A program made the translations under genes and the position numbers. Below are positions 22,953-34,510 of a DNA stretch of 64,000 nucleotides, piece by piece. The first letter of the stretch is position 1, and every line of letters starts with the position of its first letter. Source of the stretch: Rhodotorula mucilaginosa. Lineage: Eukaryota; Basidiomycota; Microbotryomycetes; Sporidiobolales; Sporidiobolaceae. Location of the stretch: positions 868,001-932,000 of the forward strand of contig CP137872.1 in NCBI GenBank assembly GCA_034406715.1. The letters are read 5' to 3'. The notes under the pieces are model-generated. The model ran no database searches, had not been told where the DNA came from, and saw only the letters and a list, made by a program, of their open reading frames with translations.

Positions 22953-25607
22953 TCAGACGCCTGTGGCCGCGGACCTGCCGCGGGAAGCACGCCATTCCTT
23001 CAAATCGCGCTCGACCTCCTGCTCGAGTTCCTCTTCTTCGCGCCTGATCCGTTCCAGCTCGGCTTCTCGATCCTCTGTCGTCTCCTCGAGCCTGCCCTCC
23101 TTCTTGGCGTGCTTGACCGGGTTCTCCGTGCTGATGACGCCCGTGTGGGCCATGCGCTCAAAGAGGGTGTAAAGTCGCTCGGCTTCGCGTTCCTTCTCCT
23201 CTTCCGTCAATGGCGGCCCTTCTGGCTGCTTCTGGTCGTATGCTCCCGTGATGGGGTTGATGCGAGGAGTAGCTGCATTTGCTCCGTCGCCTGAAGGGGT
23301 CGTCTCGGCAGTGTCGTCCTCCTCGACCGGTGGAGGGGGAATCAACTCCTGGCGGTTCTGCAAAAACCCGCTTGCGGTGCCGTAGCCGATCGTGCGGACG
23401 AGCTTTTCGGGCGAGCGATCGCAGAGGTTGTAGATGAATTCTCCGACGCCGAAGGCGGTGTTGGGGAGGAGAATGGACGACATGAGGCGGACGAGATGGC
23501 CGGCGAGGGACGGTTGACGGTCGAGAGGCAGAGTTCGATCGCTGTCGGGACAGAGGCAAACGTCAGCACACGGCGCCGAGATAGGAACAGACTCGGAACG
23601 TACATATGGTCGGGGAATATCAGTTCTCGGAACGCGGCCTGCGCCTCGCTGAGCATGCTCAGTTTCCGCAGCAAGAGCACCACCGGGCCGAGTACCTCCT
23701 CGACCTTCTGCGCTTCTTCTCCCGCGCTCGGGAGCCACTCGTCCGGATGACAAGGTGCCTCGAGCGTACGACCCTGCTCGCGGTCCTGCTTCGTGACCTG
23801 TTTCGGGTGCGGAGGGACCCGATCGGCGGGGAAGTGCAGGTCACAGACCGCCTGGACGATCTCGACGAGTCGCTCGCCGAGTGAACCGATCCCGCCTCCG
23901 CGGAGGACGGTTCCGTCCGTCGAAGAGATCCGTGGAGGGACGTATTGAAGCCAGGAGTTGGACCAGCCGGACAGTTCTTCGAGTTCGAGCGGGAAGTTGA
24001 GCAATGTGTTGAGCGCGGCGCGGACCGTGGGCGAGACCTCCTTCTTAGACTCGCTGGAAGAAGGAACCGGCGAAGGAGCGGGCTCCATCAGCGGCAGAGT
24101 CGTGGCGAGGACGAGGTAAGGTCGGAACAGCGGGAGGAAGACGTGCGCGGCCGTGAGGGAGAGCGAGTTGGGTCCGTTGCCTTCGCTCAGTTCGCCCGCA
24201 TTCGGGCGTTTCGGGTTGGACATGGACCCCTTGGGGGAAGTCGTCGGCGAGGCACGCTTGACTGCTCCGACGACTCGCTTGGCGAAACGAACTGGGCTGC
24301 TCGAGCGAGTCCGTTCGACTCCTGGCGAGCTTGGCGACGAAGCACCTTCTGCATTAGACAAAGGTGGGGCGTCCGGAGTCGGCGAGTTGGTGCCAGCCGA
24401 GCCGCTGGGTTGGTCGGCCCCGCTGCAGCTGCTCTTGCGCCGCCAGAATCGTTTCTTCTTCTGCGCTGTTCCCGTTCCGAGGTCGTCGAGGGAACCTTCG
24501 GCAAACGGCTCCGGCAACAAAGGAGGAGCGCGAGAATACTGCAGCATGAGGTTGTAGGCAAGCTTGAGGTGTTCCTTGAGAATGTCGGTGTAGGTAGTCG
24601 TGGGCGGTCCCGCGGCCAGGAGCGCTCGGTGCAGAGACGATTTGTAGATCGTCAAGAACTGCTCGGCAAACTGCGTGCAAGAGTAAAGTGTCAGAGAGAT
24701 GGTCTGAGGGAACGTAAAGCTGTGACATTCAGCGCTCACCGTCTGCAGCGCATCGATGCATTCGCCTCCATGCGCGAGTTCCGCGATGACCTCGCTCGGC
24801 TTGCTCGTGAGCAAGAACAGTATCCGTCCGCTCAAAAACCCCGCGCTTTTGCACGTGAGCAGGCGGACGAGTCCCCGAAGAGCGGCCCGGCGCTCGTCGG
24901 CGAGTATGACCTCCGGGAAGACGTCCCTCGCCGATGGGTGGAGCGTGAGCGTGTTGGCGAGGCAGCGGAGCGCTTCGGATTCGGAAGCGCTGAGAGGATC
25001 GTCTTTCGCTTGTGCGAGCGCGGCAGTCGCGAGGGCATCCGGATCCTCCTCGTCGTCGTCCGGATTGAGTATGTCGTCTCGTGCGGGACTCTTTGCATCC
25101 TTCGACGCGGCGCGTTCCGGATCCGGTATCTCGGCGATACGCTCGAGTCCACCTAACCGAAGCAGGAGACGGAGGCCGTCCGGTCGGGCGAGCTGTCCCG
25201 TCCCTGCCGGGTTCCGACCGAGCAACTTGAGGAGGGCGCAAGTCGGCGGAACGAGCGGATGGTTCGACGGGGTCGTCGCTTCCGGCTGGATCTCGGGTAC
25301 CGTTGCAAGGACTGCCTCTACGAGTCTGCGCCTCGTCTCTGGCGGGCAGTCGTAGCCTTGCGAGAGCGCTGTGCCGATAAGAGATGATTCCCGAAGATGA
25401 GAATGAAAAGGTGAGCGCGTTGACTCGGCTGAGGACTCGGAGAAGACACTGCTCACCTTGGATGACTCCATAGAGCTGCTGCAATGCTTCTGGCTGTGCT
25501 CGCTCGTCTCCAGACAGTGCGAGGTACGCAGCGACCGCAGGTGGGGCGGACAAGGGCTCGGGACCCGGCGCTCCCATCTTGTTCGCCAATGTAGAGGCAA
25601 AGCTCAT
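22953..25607 (-). CDS. RIC8 / synembryn, G-alpha chaperone and exchange factor
   Basis: RIC8 proteins fold and stabilise G-alpha subunits and act as receptor-independent exchange factors. The start is the ATG at 25607 (MSFASTLANKMGAPG) and the stop is at 22953-22955. The first intron lies near 25370-25455. The body is an armadillo-like helical array with blocks such as LLKLLGRNPAGTG, CLANTLTLHPSARDVF and LAYNLMLQYSR. A long Ser/Pro-rich low-complexity insert (about 24150-24450) contains RRKSS-type basic patches that could be phosphorylated. The C-terminal block FIYNLCDRSPEKLVRTIGYG with GFLQNRQEL near 23340-23430 is the best match to the RIC8 family. A charged coiled C-terminal tail follows. 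The next gene downstream on the same strand, Argonaute, starts at 29837 and is unrelated in function. Confidence 0.85.
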
Positions 25608-25950
25608 GGACAGCGTAGTCCGAAGATGGCCTTAGTAGCTTCGAGATGCCCCCACGCGCAGCACGTAAGAGGGACGAGCGAGGTGCGAGGAAGCGTCGAA
25701 AAGGTTGAGGCGAAGAGAACTTTGGCGGCGAAGTCCCGAGCACTACTGTTCGCGCCAAGTCTATCGCCCAGGAGCTTACAGCTTTGGTGGGAACGAAGTC
25801 ATCTTTTTACATCGATCGATAGAAAGCGGCAAGAAAGGATACGCAAATTGAAAAGCTACATGCACAAGCGAAAAAACCACTGACCGTCAAGGCGCTGGAA
25901 AGCGAGTCCACCGGGTGCAGCAGGAGAGCGGAAAGATACGGACGGGGCCT
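25608..25950. other. Intergenic gap, RIC8 promoter and Argonaute 3' UTR
   Basis: This 343-bp stretch lies between two minus-strand genes. Nothing beyond expected UTR and promoter sequence was seen. Confidence 0.5.
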
Positions 25951-28900
25951 TCAGATGAACCACATGGTCGAACCCATCGCCGGCGCGCCCTTCAGGGCCC
26001 GGTCGAGCTGGTTCTGGATGTAATTCGGGTCGCGCGCCTTGGCTTGCGCGAGTCCGGCCGAGCTCGAGATGTCGTCGTTCGAGACGAACGAGCGCGCCTT
26101 GGTCGCGACGATGTCGGCATCTGGTCGGCGCGCAGGACGATCAGCTTTCTTCTTCGTCCTCCTGTGAGCATTTCTCCCACTCTGACCGTAGCAGACTCAC
26201 AGTACGCAGGCGGGACCAACGAGGTCGACCGCGTCGCGCGAGCGAACGAGAAGGAGAGCGAGCTGAATTGCACCGCGAAAGGCGCCAAAAGAGGGTCAGC
26301 AAAGCGCTTCGAGCGGGGAAAAACAGACGAGCGGGGAACGGCCGCGACGCACTTGGTCATCTTTTGCAGTTCGTCCGACTTGTAACCGTTCTCGTCGAGC
26401 AATACGACATAGCGAGTCGGCTTGGCCGTTCCCTTGAGGCTGCAGAGTGTGGAAGAGCGGAGTCAGTGGCGACCTAAGTCGTCGGAGGAAGGGGATCGGC
26501 TGACCCAGCGTGCGCTTGCACTGTACGTAGAGAAGACCAGGAATGAGCAGCCGAGCGAAGAACATCTAGAGTCAGCGCGGTCCGGGGCGCAAGACGGGAC
26601 TGATCGCACGTACAGAAGAAGTCGAACACATAAGGGTGGGTGATGGTCTGGTCGACGACGACTCCGGGCGGCAAGTTGCCCGTCCTGTCGGCGTCTTGCG
26701 GGTTCGCACAGAACAAGCGCACGTTGTGCCGCTTCATGCACACGATGTAGGTCAACTTGGGCTTCCACGTCGGGTCGATCTTGCGGAACGCGGCCTTGAG
26801 CGCCGACACTTCGGCGTGCACGACCGGCGCCCACTGTCCCTCCGAGACGCCGTCGCGGAACATGACGATCGACTCGGGCTTGTTACCGCGGTTCGAGGCG
26901 ACGAACCCACGGATGAGCGTCTCACTCATCGCCTCGAGATCGGTGATGAACTCTTTGCGGCCGGTCTGCTCGCGGACTTGGGCCGAGTAGCGCATGTTGC
27001 TCGGTTCCGAGCTGCCGACGACGGCGGCGATCGAAGAACCGACTTCTTCGCCGGCGGCAGGCGTGCCAAAGCCCGTCGGGTGGCTGTTTTTCCGCGCCGT
27101 CACGAAATAGAAAGTCAGCGATGAGGCCTGAAAGTTGAAACATCATTGACTATGGCGTACGTGACGTCGGCACCGAGGAGCATCGTCTTGCCAGCGACAA
27201 AGCGCGGAAAGCCGGCGAGGTCGACGGTCGAGTTGATGCCTTGCAGCTTGGCGTTGACCTGTGAAAGCGAGGGCCTCTCGTCTCAGCACGGTTTCTCCTC
27301 GCAAAGGTAATCACAGAAACATTGGTACAGATGACTTACCTTGAGCAAGAGGTTGCCAGCATACTGGTCGACACCCTTGGGCTTGAAGATGTTCTTGACG
27401 AGCATGACCTGCGTCGGGATCGCAATGCGCAGTTCGAGCGCTGCCTTGCGCTTGATGTCGTCGTAGTCCTTCGGGTCGCGGAGGATGCAGAAGATCATCT
27501 GCGGCGGGTGCTGCTGTGGGTTCTCCGGCTGCGGACATTGGCGGGGAGGAAGGGCGTCAGCTCATGCCCCGCCGGATCGTCTCCCGGGTTCGAAACGCAA
27601 CTTACGTTGTTGAGCACGACGACGTTCGCGGCGCGCTTCAGCGGCTCAATCTTGTCCTCCTGGCCGTTCCAGTACGTGATCTTGATCCCGCTCCTGGGCG
27701 CGCGGATGTCCATGCCTGTGCGGTTCACCAGAGGATCAGCCTGAAACTTCGATCCACAGTCTCTTAAAGAGCAGTGACGCCGCGAATGTGAGACGAGATC
27801 GAGAGCACGCACCACGCAGAGCGGCCTGCTTGAGCAGCTGTTGCTGGAAGAAGGCGACGACGGCGGGAGGCGGCGCGACTTGCTGCGGAGCAAAGACGGC
27901 GACGGACCAGCGCGTCAAGGGGATAGCCGGGACGAGGAACTTGCTCTCGATGAGGTTCCAGGCGCTGCGTGTAGGAGTCTCGTAATGGAGCACATCAGCG
28001 CGTCGTCCTCGCGAGGTGAGGACTGCGAACGCGGACGATCTTGGGATCTGAAGCGGACACACGCACCCGAAGCGAATGTTGGGAGCCGCCGTCTTTGACT
28101 TTTGGTTGTACAAAACCTTGGGCGGCGGGAGGACCCTGCCCGTCAAGCGGAGCAGGTCCCTCTCGACCTCGAGGCCCCACTGCGCCGCCGTCGACTGCGG
28201 ACCAAAGTCGGACTGCTGCCGGATCTGCTGGATCGCCGCGAGTCGCTCGGCGGGAGGTTTCGCGGCGACGTTGATCATCGCCGACGCTTGCGACGCCGAG
28301 AGGCGAGTCGGCGGGATCGCGGCGCCCTGGAGGAGTTCGAGGCACTCGATCGGGACGAACTGGCCGCCGCGGAGCTCGACGCACTGCAGGTCCTTGTTGA
28401 CCTGCTTGTTGTACGTCGTGGCAAAGTACTCGGCGAGGGTGATCGACTTTTCGGGGAACTGCTCCTTCTCCTTCTCGAACGACATGGCTTCGCCGCGGGC
28501 GGCGGCGAGAGCCGCTTCAGTCGCCGAAGGTTTGCCCTTGCCGTTCTTCTTGACGGCCTTGCTGCGGTCCGCGATCTTGACAATCTGGCGACCGGCAGGC
28601 TGACCAAAGCCGAGAATCGTGAATGGACGGCGGTCGACGCTGTAAGAGGAGCGCTCGCCGTTCTCGTCAATAGGTTCGTTCGCTCACTCACAGCTGTACG
28701 GAGGGAGCGAGAAGGCACTCACCGGTGAGTGACGCGGACTTTGGCGCCACGAAGCATCCGCTTGAGGTGAATGATCTCCCTTTGGTCGAAGGGTCCCGAG
28801 GCGGGCCTTCCTCCCGCGCCGCCGAACCCTCCTCCACCGCGAGGTCCACCGCCGCCTCGTCCCCCGCGAGCGCCACCACGGCCGCCACCACGGCCGCCGC

Positions 28901-29837
28901 CAAAGCCGCCGGCCTGCTGCTCGCGGCCGACCATGGCGTTGCACACTTGCAACAGCTGGCCGGTGATGATGTAGGGCGAGTGCGCCGTGTCGAGGTTGAC
29001 GACCATTCCGCTCATGGTCGGCCGGACCGACTGGAACAAGCCGGCGAGGACTTGGGCGCCTTCGCCAAGCGCGACACCCTGCTTGGTGTTGAGGAATTTG
29101 CGGCCGCCGCCGCTAACGGTGTACTCGGTCTTGCGGAACATGCTGTGACGCAAGAGGACGTCGAGGGCCATGATGGCGGTCGCGGCCAGGTCGGACAAGT
29201 TGGCGGCGCGCTTGTTGCCGCAGAACGCGTCGAGGACGTTCAAGTCCAACACCTGGGCGAGCGTCAGCTTGACGTCAAACTCGCGAGCGGGACGCGTGTC
29301 GGTGTCGGGCGGGAGCGCGACGCGGAACACTTTGCTCGCGGTGTCGATCGGCAAGCGTCCGAGCGTGAAGGCGTTCTGGCGGCAGTCGAACGCGGCCTTG
29401 CTGAGGGCGTCGCCGAGTCCGTCCGGGTTCGAGGCGACGAGGGCATCCCAGACGTCGATGCTGGTCTGGCGGTTCGGTCCGCTCGAGGCGGGCGACTTGG
29501 TCCCGGTCGTGCGAACTTGGGTGATCTTGCAGTCGTAGTGCGCGATCGAAGCATTGCCCTTGAACTTCAAGCGGAAGAGGTTGGCATGGAGCTGGATCGG
29601 GCGTCCCACCTTGCCGCCGGCATCGGGGCGCTTGGCGAGGGCTGTGTCGGCATTCAATTCTCTCGTCAGTCTACGGCTACGCTTTGTGCGGTGCCCAAAC
29701 GGCACGACGCCGCGGGGGGTGCGTGCACGATCGCGGACGAGATGGAGAGGGAGGGCGTGCTCACCGACTGCTCCAGAGCCCTGGTCGCCAAAGGAGGTGA
29801 CCGCGAGCGCCTTGAACTCGGCTGTTAGCTTCTCCAT
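25951..29837 (-). CDS. Argonaute, predicted slicer with DEDD catalytic set
   Basis: Argonaute binds small RNAs and cleaves or represses complementary transcripts. The start is the ATG at 29837 (MEKLTAEFKALAVTSFG) and the stop at 25951-25953 follows the typical end GSTMWFI; the product is roughly 950-1000 residues. Domains are N (GRPIQLHANLFRLKFKG, about 29560-29610), linker 1, PAZ, linker 2, MID (MIFCILRDPKDYDDIKRKA, about 27430-27500) and PIWI. PIWI residues seen are Asp in GADVTH (about 27160), Glu in GRKEFITDL (26951-26953), Asp in MFRDGVSEGQ (26852-26854) and Asp in PPAYYAD (26113-26115). That is DEDD, the same set as budding-yeast Argonautes, so slicing is predicted. A Gly/Arg-rich insert breaks the start of the PAZ region (about 28790-28925). 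A 16-bp exon at 26505-26520 encodes part of LQAHAG. It is transcribed divergently from the P450 gene. Confidence 0.95.
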
Positions 29838-30592
29838 CGTCCACACGTGCGGGTGTGACTCGACGTGGCGGTGAGGAGAGAGAGAGACGCGGCGAGGCGG
29901 TGAAGTCAGAGAGTCCGCCCTTCTCCGCCAGACAGAGAGGTGAGGACGGGCTAATTCTTCTGACTGGGAACTGAACGACTCTGTGCGCTTCTGACCGCAC
30001 TCCGTTGCTATACTTGCCGACCCGACTTGAGCTCTGCCACCCACCGCCCGAGAGTGGCGCGCCGCTCTTTCGCGGGGAAATTCTGCTTGCACATGCAAGC
30101 GGCCCCGTCGACTTGCGCTCACTTCTACCGACGTCCTACGTCTCGTTTTGGAAGAGGCTTCGGAGCGCATTCCAGTTCGGAGTTCTTTTCGGTAGACGGT
30201 CTCAAAGCGCGCGATCGCAGCTCTCGCCGCCCCTCTCCGCGCGCTATTTTCTTGTGCAACCATAGCCCTTTTTGCGTCGAAAAGCCGAGCGTGCGGGACC
30301 CTCGGAGGGTCAGTGCGCGGGTCTCACTGATCGCCAATCATAGCCCAGAGCGGCCATCGTATGCGAGAGCAAAGGGGCAAAGCTTAGAGGTGATCACCTG
30401 ACCGTACGCCTCGAGCTGCTCGCCCATCGCTGTCGCGACTCTTTCCTGGGTCGGCTGCTTCGGCTCCTGAGTCGCCGTGCGCTTTCTTCTTCGTTGTTCA
30501 CACTCGCTCAGCTCTCCCAGCGCTCGAGCGTCTATATCTCGCTCTTGCCCGACGCTCCAACCTCGCTGCACCCCTGTGGGGCAACCTGAAGA
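29838..30592. promoter_or_regulatory. Shared divergent promoter region, Argonaute and P450
   Basis: These 755 bp separate the start codons of Argonaute (minus) and the P450 (plus). No coding sequence was recognised. Transcription starts and factor sites cannot be placed from sequence alone. Confidence 0.5.
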
Positions 30593-32973
30593 ATGGCCGT
30601 CATGACTACTTCCTCTCCGCCGCTCCCGACGCTGTCGACGCTGCAACTCGTCTTCATCGGCCTCGTCGGACTCGCCGCTTACCTTGTCTACTCGTACCGC
30701 GACGGTCGCGCGATCGGCACCAACCCGCGCCCCGACTTGGTCCCGTTCCGGTCCACGAAGCAGACCCTCTTCCTGGGAGACTTTTTGACTTTGCTCCGCG
30801 AAAAGGACCGCCTCCTCGACAACTTTCTCCAACGCCAGAGGGAGGATGGTCACCTGCTCAAGGAAGACCCCTCGCGCGCCTTCACCATCACCCTGCCCGG
30901 GATGCGGATGGTTCTCATCTCAAAGTCCGAGGTCCGTCCCCCCTCTTCCTTTCCCCCTCACGTTCTTTGTAGAGCCGGCTGCTCTCGTACAGCTCTGAAC
31001 TGGGCGGACTGCGGTCGCCTTTCCGCGAAGAAACTCACGCGCGGTTTCTCCCTCCGCAGCACATCGCCCACGTCCAAAAGAACGCGTTCAGCAACTACCG
31101 CAAAGGGCCGCTCTTCAAAGACGTCATGCAACAGGTCTTGGGCGAGCAGGGAATCTTTGTCGCGGACGGGCACCAGTGGCAGTAAGTCGCAAGTCCACCC
31201 GCCCTCGAGAGGTGTTGCGCTCTCGGAAAAGTACAGGCATTCGAAGCGACTGACGGGTGATCGTGATTCCCTCCGACGCCGCGTACCCAGAATCCAGCGG
31301 AAAGCGACTTCCAAGATCTTCACCGCCGGCAACTTCAAAGGAATCATCACCTCGTCGATTCAAGAACACATCCGCCAGCTCGTCACCGTCATCGGCGACC
31401 ACGCCGACAAGAACGAAGAGTTTGACCTCTCGGACTTGTTCTTCCGGTTCACGCTCGACAGTTTTACCGAGATGGCGTTCGGCAAGTCGACTCGCTCGCT
31501 CGAGACGAGTGAGCCGGTGCCGTTTGCGGTCGCGTTCGATTACGCTCAGGGAATCATGGACCGTCGGTTCAACAAGTAAGGCTGCTCTTGCAACCTTGTC
31601 CTCCTCCTCCTCAATCTAGCATGACCAAGTGCCGAGACCTCTCGAGCTGGACACGCGCCGTCGTGTTGAGTTGAGTATGACGAGCTCTCGAGCGCCTCGA
31701 GCTGACGGCACCGAGCTTACTTTCACAGCCCCTTCTGGCACCTGATGGAACGCTTCGACGGTACCAAATCTCAGATGGAACACGCCGTCCGGATCATGGA
31801 CGACTTTGCGTACGGCATCATCGCGCAACGCGAGATCGAGGGCCGCGACGGCAAGAACTCGGCCGACACGGATGTGAGCAACGTTGGTGTATTTGCTGGT
31901 TCATCATCGTGTCCTGACTTCTATACACTTGCGACGGCTCCTCGCAGCTCCTGAGTCTGTACATGGCGCTGCGGGACGAGAGTGGGGAGCCGCTCTCGCG
32001 TCAAGCTCTTCGCGATGCTCTCCTCAACCTCATCATGTGAATCCGCCTTCGGAGAGCCCCGTGCTCGAGTGTACAGGCAGGAACCCTGACCGCGACCGGT
32101 GTCAATGTACAATTCGGCGACTGCCTTACAGCGCCGGCCGCGACACGACTGCCCAAGGGCTCTCCTGGACCATGTTCCGCCTGATCCGGGACCCTCAACA
32201 CTTTGACCTGATCCGGAACGAAGTCGCCGAGCTCAGCGAAGAGATCGACTACGACACTTGGCGCTCTATGCACGCCACGACGGCTGTTTTCGAGGAAGGC
32301 TTGCGTTTGCATCCCAGGTGAGCTTTTCCGTCTGCGCGCATTTGCTCGGTCTCCTTGCTGGCGGGTTGCAACTACTGATCAGCGTCACTCAACAGCGTCC
32401 CGAAGAACGCGTGGGAGTGCGTTGTTGAGGGCGACGTCATGCCGAATGGTGGACCGCGCATCGAAAAGGGCGACCGGTGAGTCTGCTGGGCTGTTCTCTT
32501 GCGCACACCTGATCTTCTGCGCTGACGAGCACCGGGAGTTCCTGGATCTACTCCAGCGTTTCATGGAACGATTGGTGCAGAGCTCGCGACCCGGAGATCT
32601 GGGGACCCGACGCGGCCGAGTTCAAGCCGGCGCGCTTCCTCGACGAAAAGGGCCACCTGATCAAGCCGGACGAATGGAAGTACCACGTCTTCAACGGCGG
32701 ACGTCGCCTCTGCCTCGGAATGAACCTCGCTCTGTTCGAAGGTTCGGCGGTGCTCGCCGCCCTCGCGCGCGAGTTCGACTTTGAATTCGGCAAAGACTAC
32801 CTCGCCACGGTCCCCATGTGCGAAAACGACAACACGCCTCTGTACCGCCCTTCTCTGACTCTTCCGATGGTGAGCTGTCCGTCTCCTGTACTGGCCAAAA
32901 CACCACTAATCCAGCGCGTGAATTGCAGGCCGCCCCGTTCATGGTTCGCGCGCAGAGGAGGAACGCCGCTTGA
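30593..32973 (+). CDS. Cytochrome P450, CYP52/CYP86-like (fatty-acid or alkane hydroxylase group)
   Basis: This is a membrane-bound haem monooxygenase, probably of the ER. The ATG at 30593 opens an N-terminal anchor (LVFIGLVGLAAYLVY, residues about 19-33). About nine short introns follow. Family motifs are in place: I-helix AGRDTTAQ near 32130-32155, where the Thr pair activates oxygen; EEGLRLHP, the ExxR-containing K-helix, near 32290-32315; and the haem loop FNGGRRLCLGMNLA near 32690-32730, with Cys as iron ligand. The last exon ends VRAQRRNAA with the stop at 32971-32973. The AGRDTTAQ and WGPDAAEF blocks resemble the CYP52/CYP63/CYP86 hydroxylases of fatty acids and alkanes, but substrate class is inference. 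It faces the OYE genes tail to tail. Confidence 0.9.
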
Positions 32974-33052
32974 AAGCTTGAAAGACGTCGGTTTTTGTTT
33001 GTCGATTATCGCTTGTAGTAAATGCCTGTTGTGAACCTCTCTGTCAGTGCCA

Positions 33053-33060
33053 TGTAAATA
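33053..33060 (+). promoter_or_regulatory. Candidate Pumilio/Puf3 site in the P450 3' UTR
   Basis: The octamer TGTAAATA fits UGUANAUA, with C two bases upstream as Puf3 prefers. It lies 80 bases after the P450 stop. A Pumilio gene with matching RNA-contact residues is in this window. An octamer with one free position is expected by chance a few times per strand in 64 kb. Confidence 0.35.
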
Positions 33061-33178
33061 TCTCTGTGTTGATGCCATCTTTACAGTCGTGGATCGCTGC
33101 CACTTCTCGGAAGCGAATGCTTTTGTCTAGAGTTTGAGAGCGAGCAAAACCTTTTCCCGAGGGCAAACTCTGGTTCGT

Positions 33179-34510
33179 CTACTTCTCCTCGCCATAGAAC
33201 GGGTAGTCTGTGTATCCTTTGTATTTATCTGCGCCCTTCGTGTAAAAGGTGGAGCGGTCGTACGGCGTGAACGGGAGGTCCTCCTTGATTCTCCGAACGA
33301 GATCCGGGTTGGAGATCCAGTAACGCCCGAAAGCGATCACGACGTTCGAATGCTGCTCAGCGGTGTCGTAGGCGGTGTCTGCGGTGAAGCCGCCGGCGAG
33401 CAGGAGAGGTCGAGGAGCCCAAATGGCGTGCTGACCAAAGTTGCCCCGAGGTCAGCCAAAGCTCTGTTCGGCTTCGAGCAAGGGTGCCGAGAGCGAGACA
33501 ATGGACTCACGATAAAGTCCAAGTTCTCACCTTCCGGTACGTCGACGATCTTGTGTCCCGTCTCCGAGAACCGCGCCTCGACCGAATGCAAGTACGCCAA
33601 GTCCGGATGCCGTTTCGCGAGCTCCTCAACAAAGTACCCGAACGTCGCCTTGATCTCGGCCGTCGTGGGCATCTTCATCTCTTGGAAGGTACTGAACGGC
33701 GAGATGCGAATACCGACGCGATCCGCGCCGACGGCTGCGACCACGGCTTGCGCGACTTCGAGGGGGAACCGCGCGCGGTTTTCGACCGAGCCGCCGTACT
33801 CGTCCGTCCGAATGTTGGTGTTGGTTTGCAAGAACTGGTCCAGCAGGTAGCCGTTTGCGCTAGATTGAGGATTGGCAGAGTGAGCGGGAAGCTGGTCTAT
33901 TTCTGAGCGACGAGTGACCGGACAAACTTGTGAACCTCGACACCGTCGCCACCTGCCTCTTCCACAAACAACTTAGCCGCCCGCGCGTAGTACTTGACAT
34001 AGTCCTGCAAGTGTACCGCGGCAAGTGTCAGAAAGAGACGCGCGCGCAGCAATTCTCATGGAACCTCACCTGAATTTCCTCCTTCCGCAGCGGTCGCGGC
34101 GTCGCTCCTCCCTCGAGCGGGATGTCGGAAGCCGAAACGACGTCCGCCGCCGATTCCTCCTGGAGTACTTCAGGCTTGGCAGCTCGCCCGAGTGCCCACA
34201 GCTGTAAGTAGATGAACGAGCCTTTGGCGTGCACCTCGTCGACAATCTTTTTCCAAGCCGCGACCTGCGCGGCGTTGTAGCAGCCTGGAGCGTGGGTGTA
34301 TCCTCCGGCGACGGGGTCGATGAATGTAGCCTCGGTGATCAGGAGTGAGCCCGCGCAGCATGCACGCTGGCCGTAATATTCGACGGCGAGGTCGTGGTGG
34401 ACGTGTTTCTCGTCCGCGCGGTACCGCGTCAGAGGCGCCATCGCGATGCGGTGCTTGAGGGACATTCGGCCTACGCGGATCGGTCGGAAGAGCAGAGGAT
34501 CCGCGGTCAT
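33179..34510 (-). CDS. Old Yellow Enzyme family NADPH:flavin oxidoreductase, paralogue 1
   Basis: OYE proteins are FMN enzymes that reduce activated C=C bonds of enones and stress-derived carbonyls. The start chosen is the ATG at 34510 ([15 protein letters not shown]), because the neighbouring paralogue starts at the matching place ([15 protein letters not shown]). Motifs seen are [15 protein letters not shown] for FMN binding, YYGQRA with [11 protein letters not shown], and YLQLWALGR. Further on come [28 protein letters not shown], and [15 protein letters not shown] near the C-terminus. The end is DYPFYGEEK with the stop at 33179-33181. Four or so small introns occur at the same places as in the paralogue. 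An in-frame upstream ATG at 34714 would add a hydrophobic N-terminus. Confidence 0.93.

Noticed and set aside
23945-25156. 403-codon plus-strand frame
   Set aside because: Antisense to RIC8, no recognisable motif.
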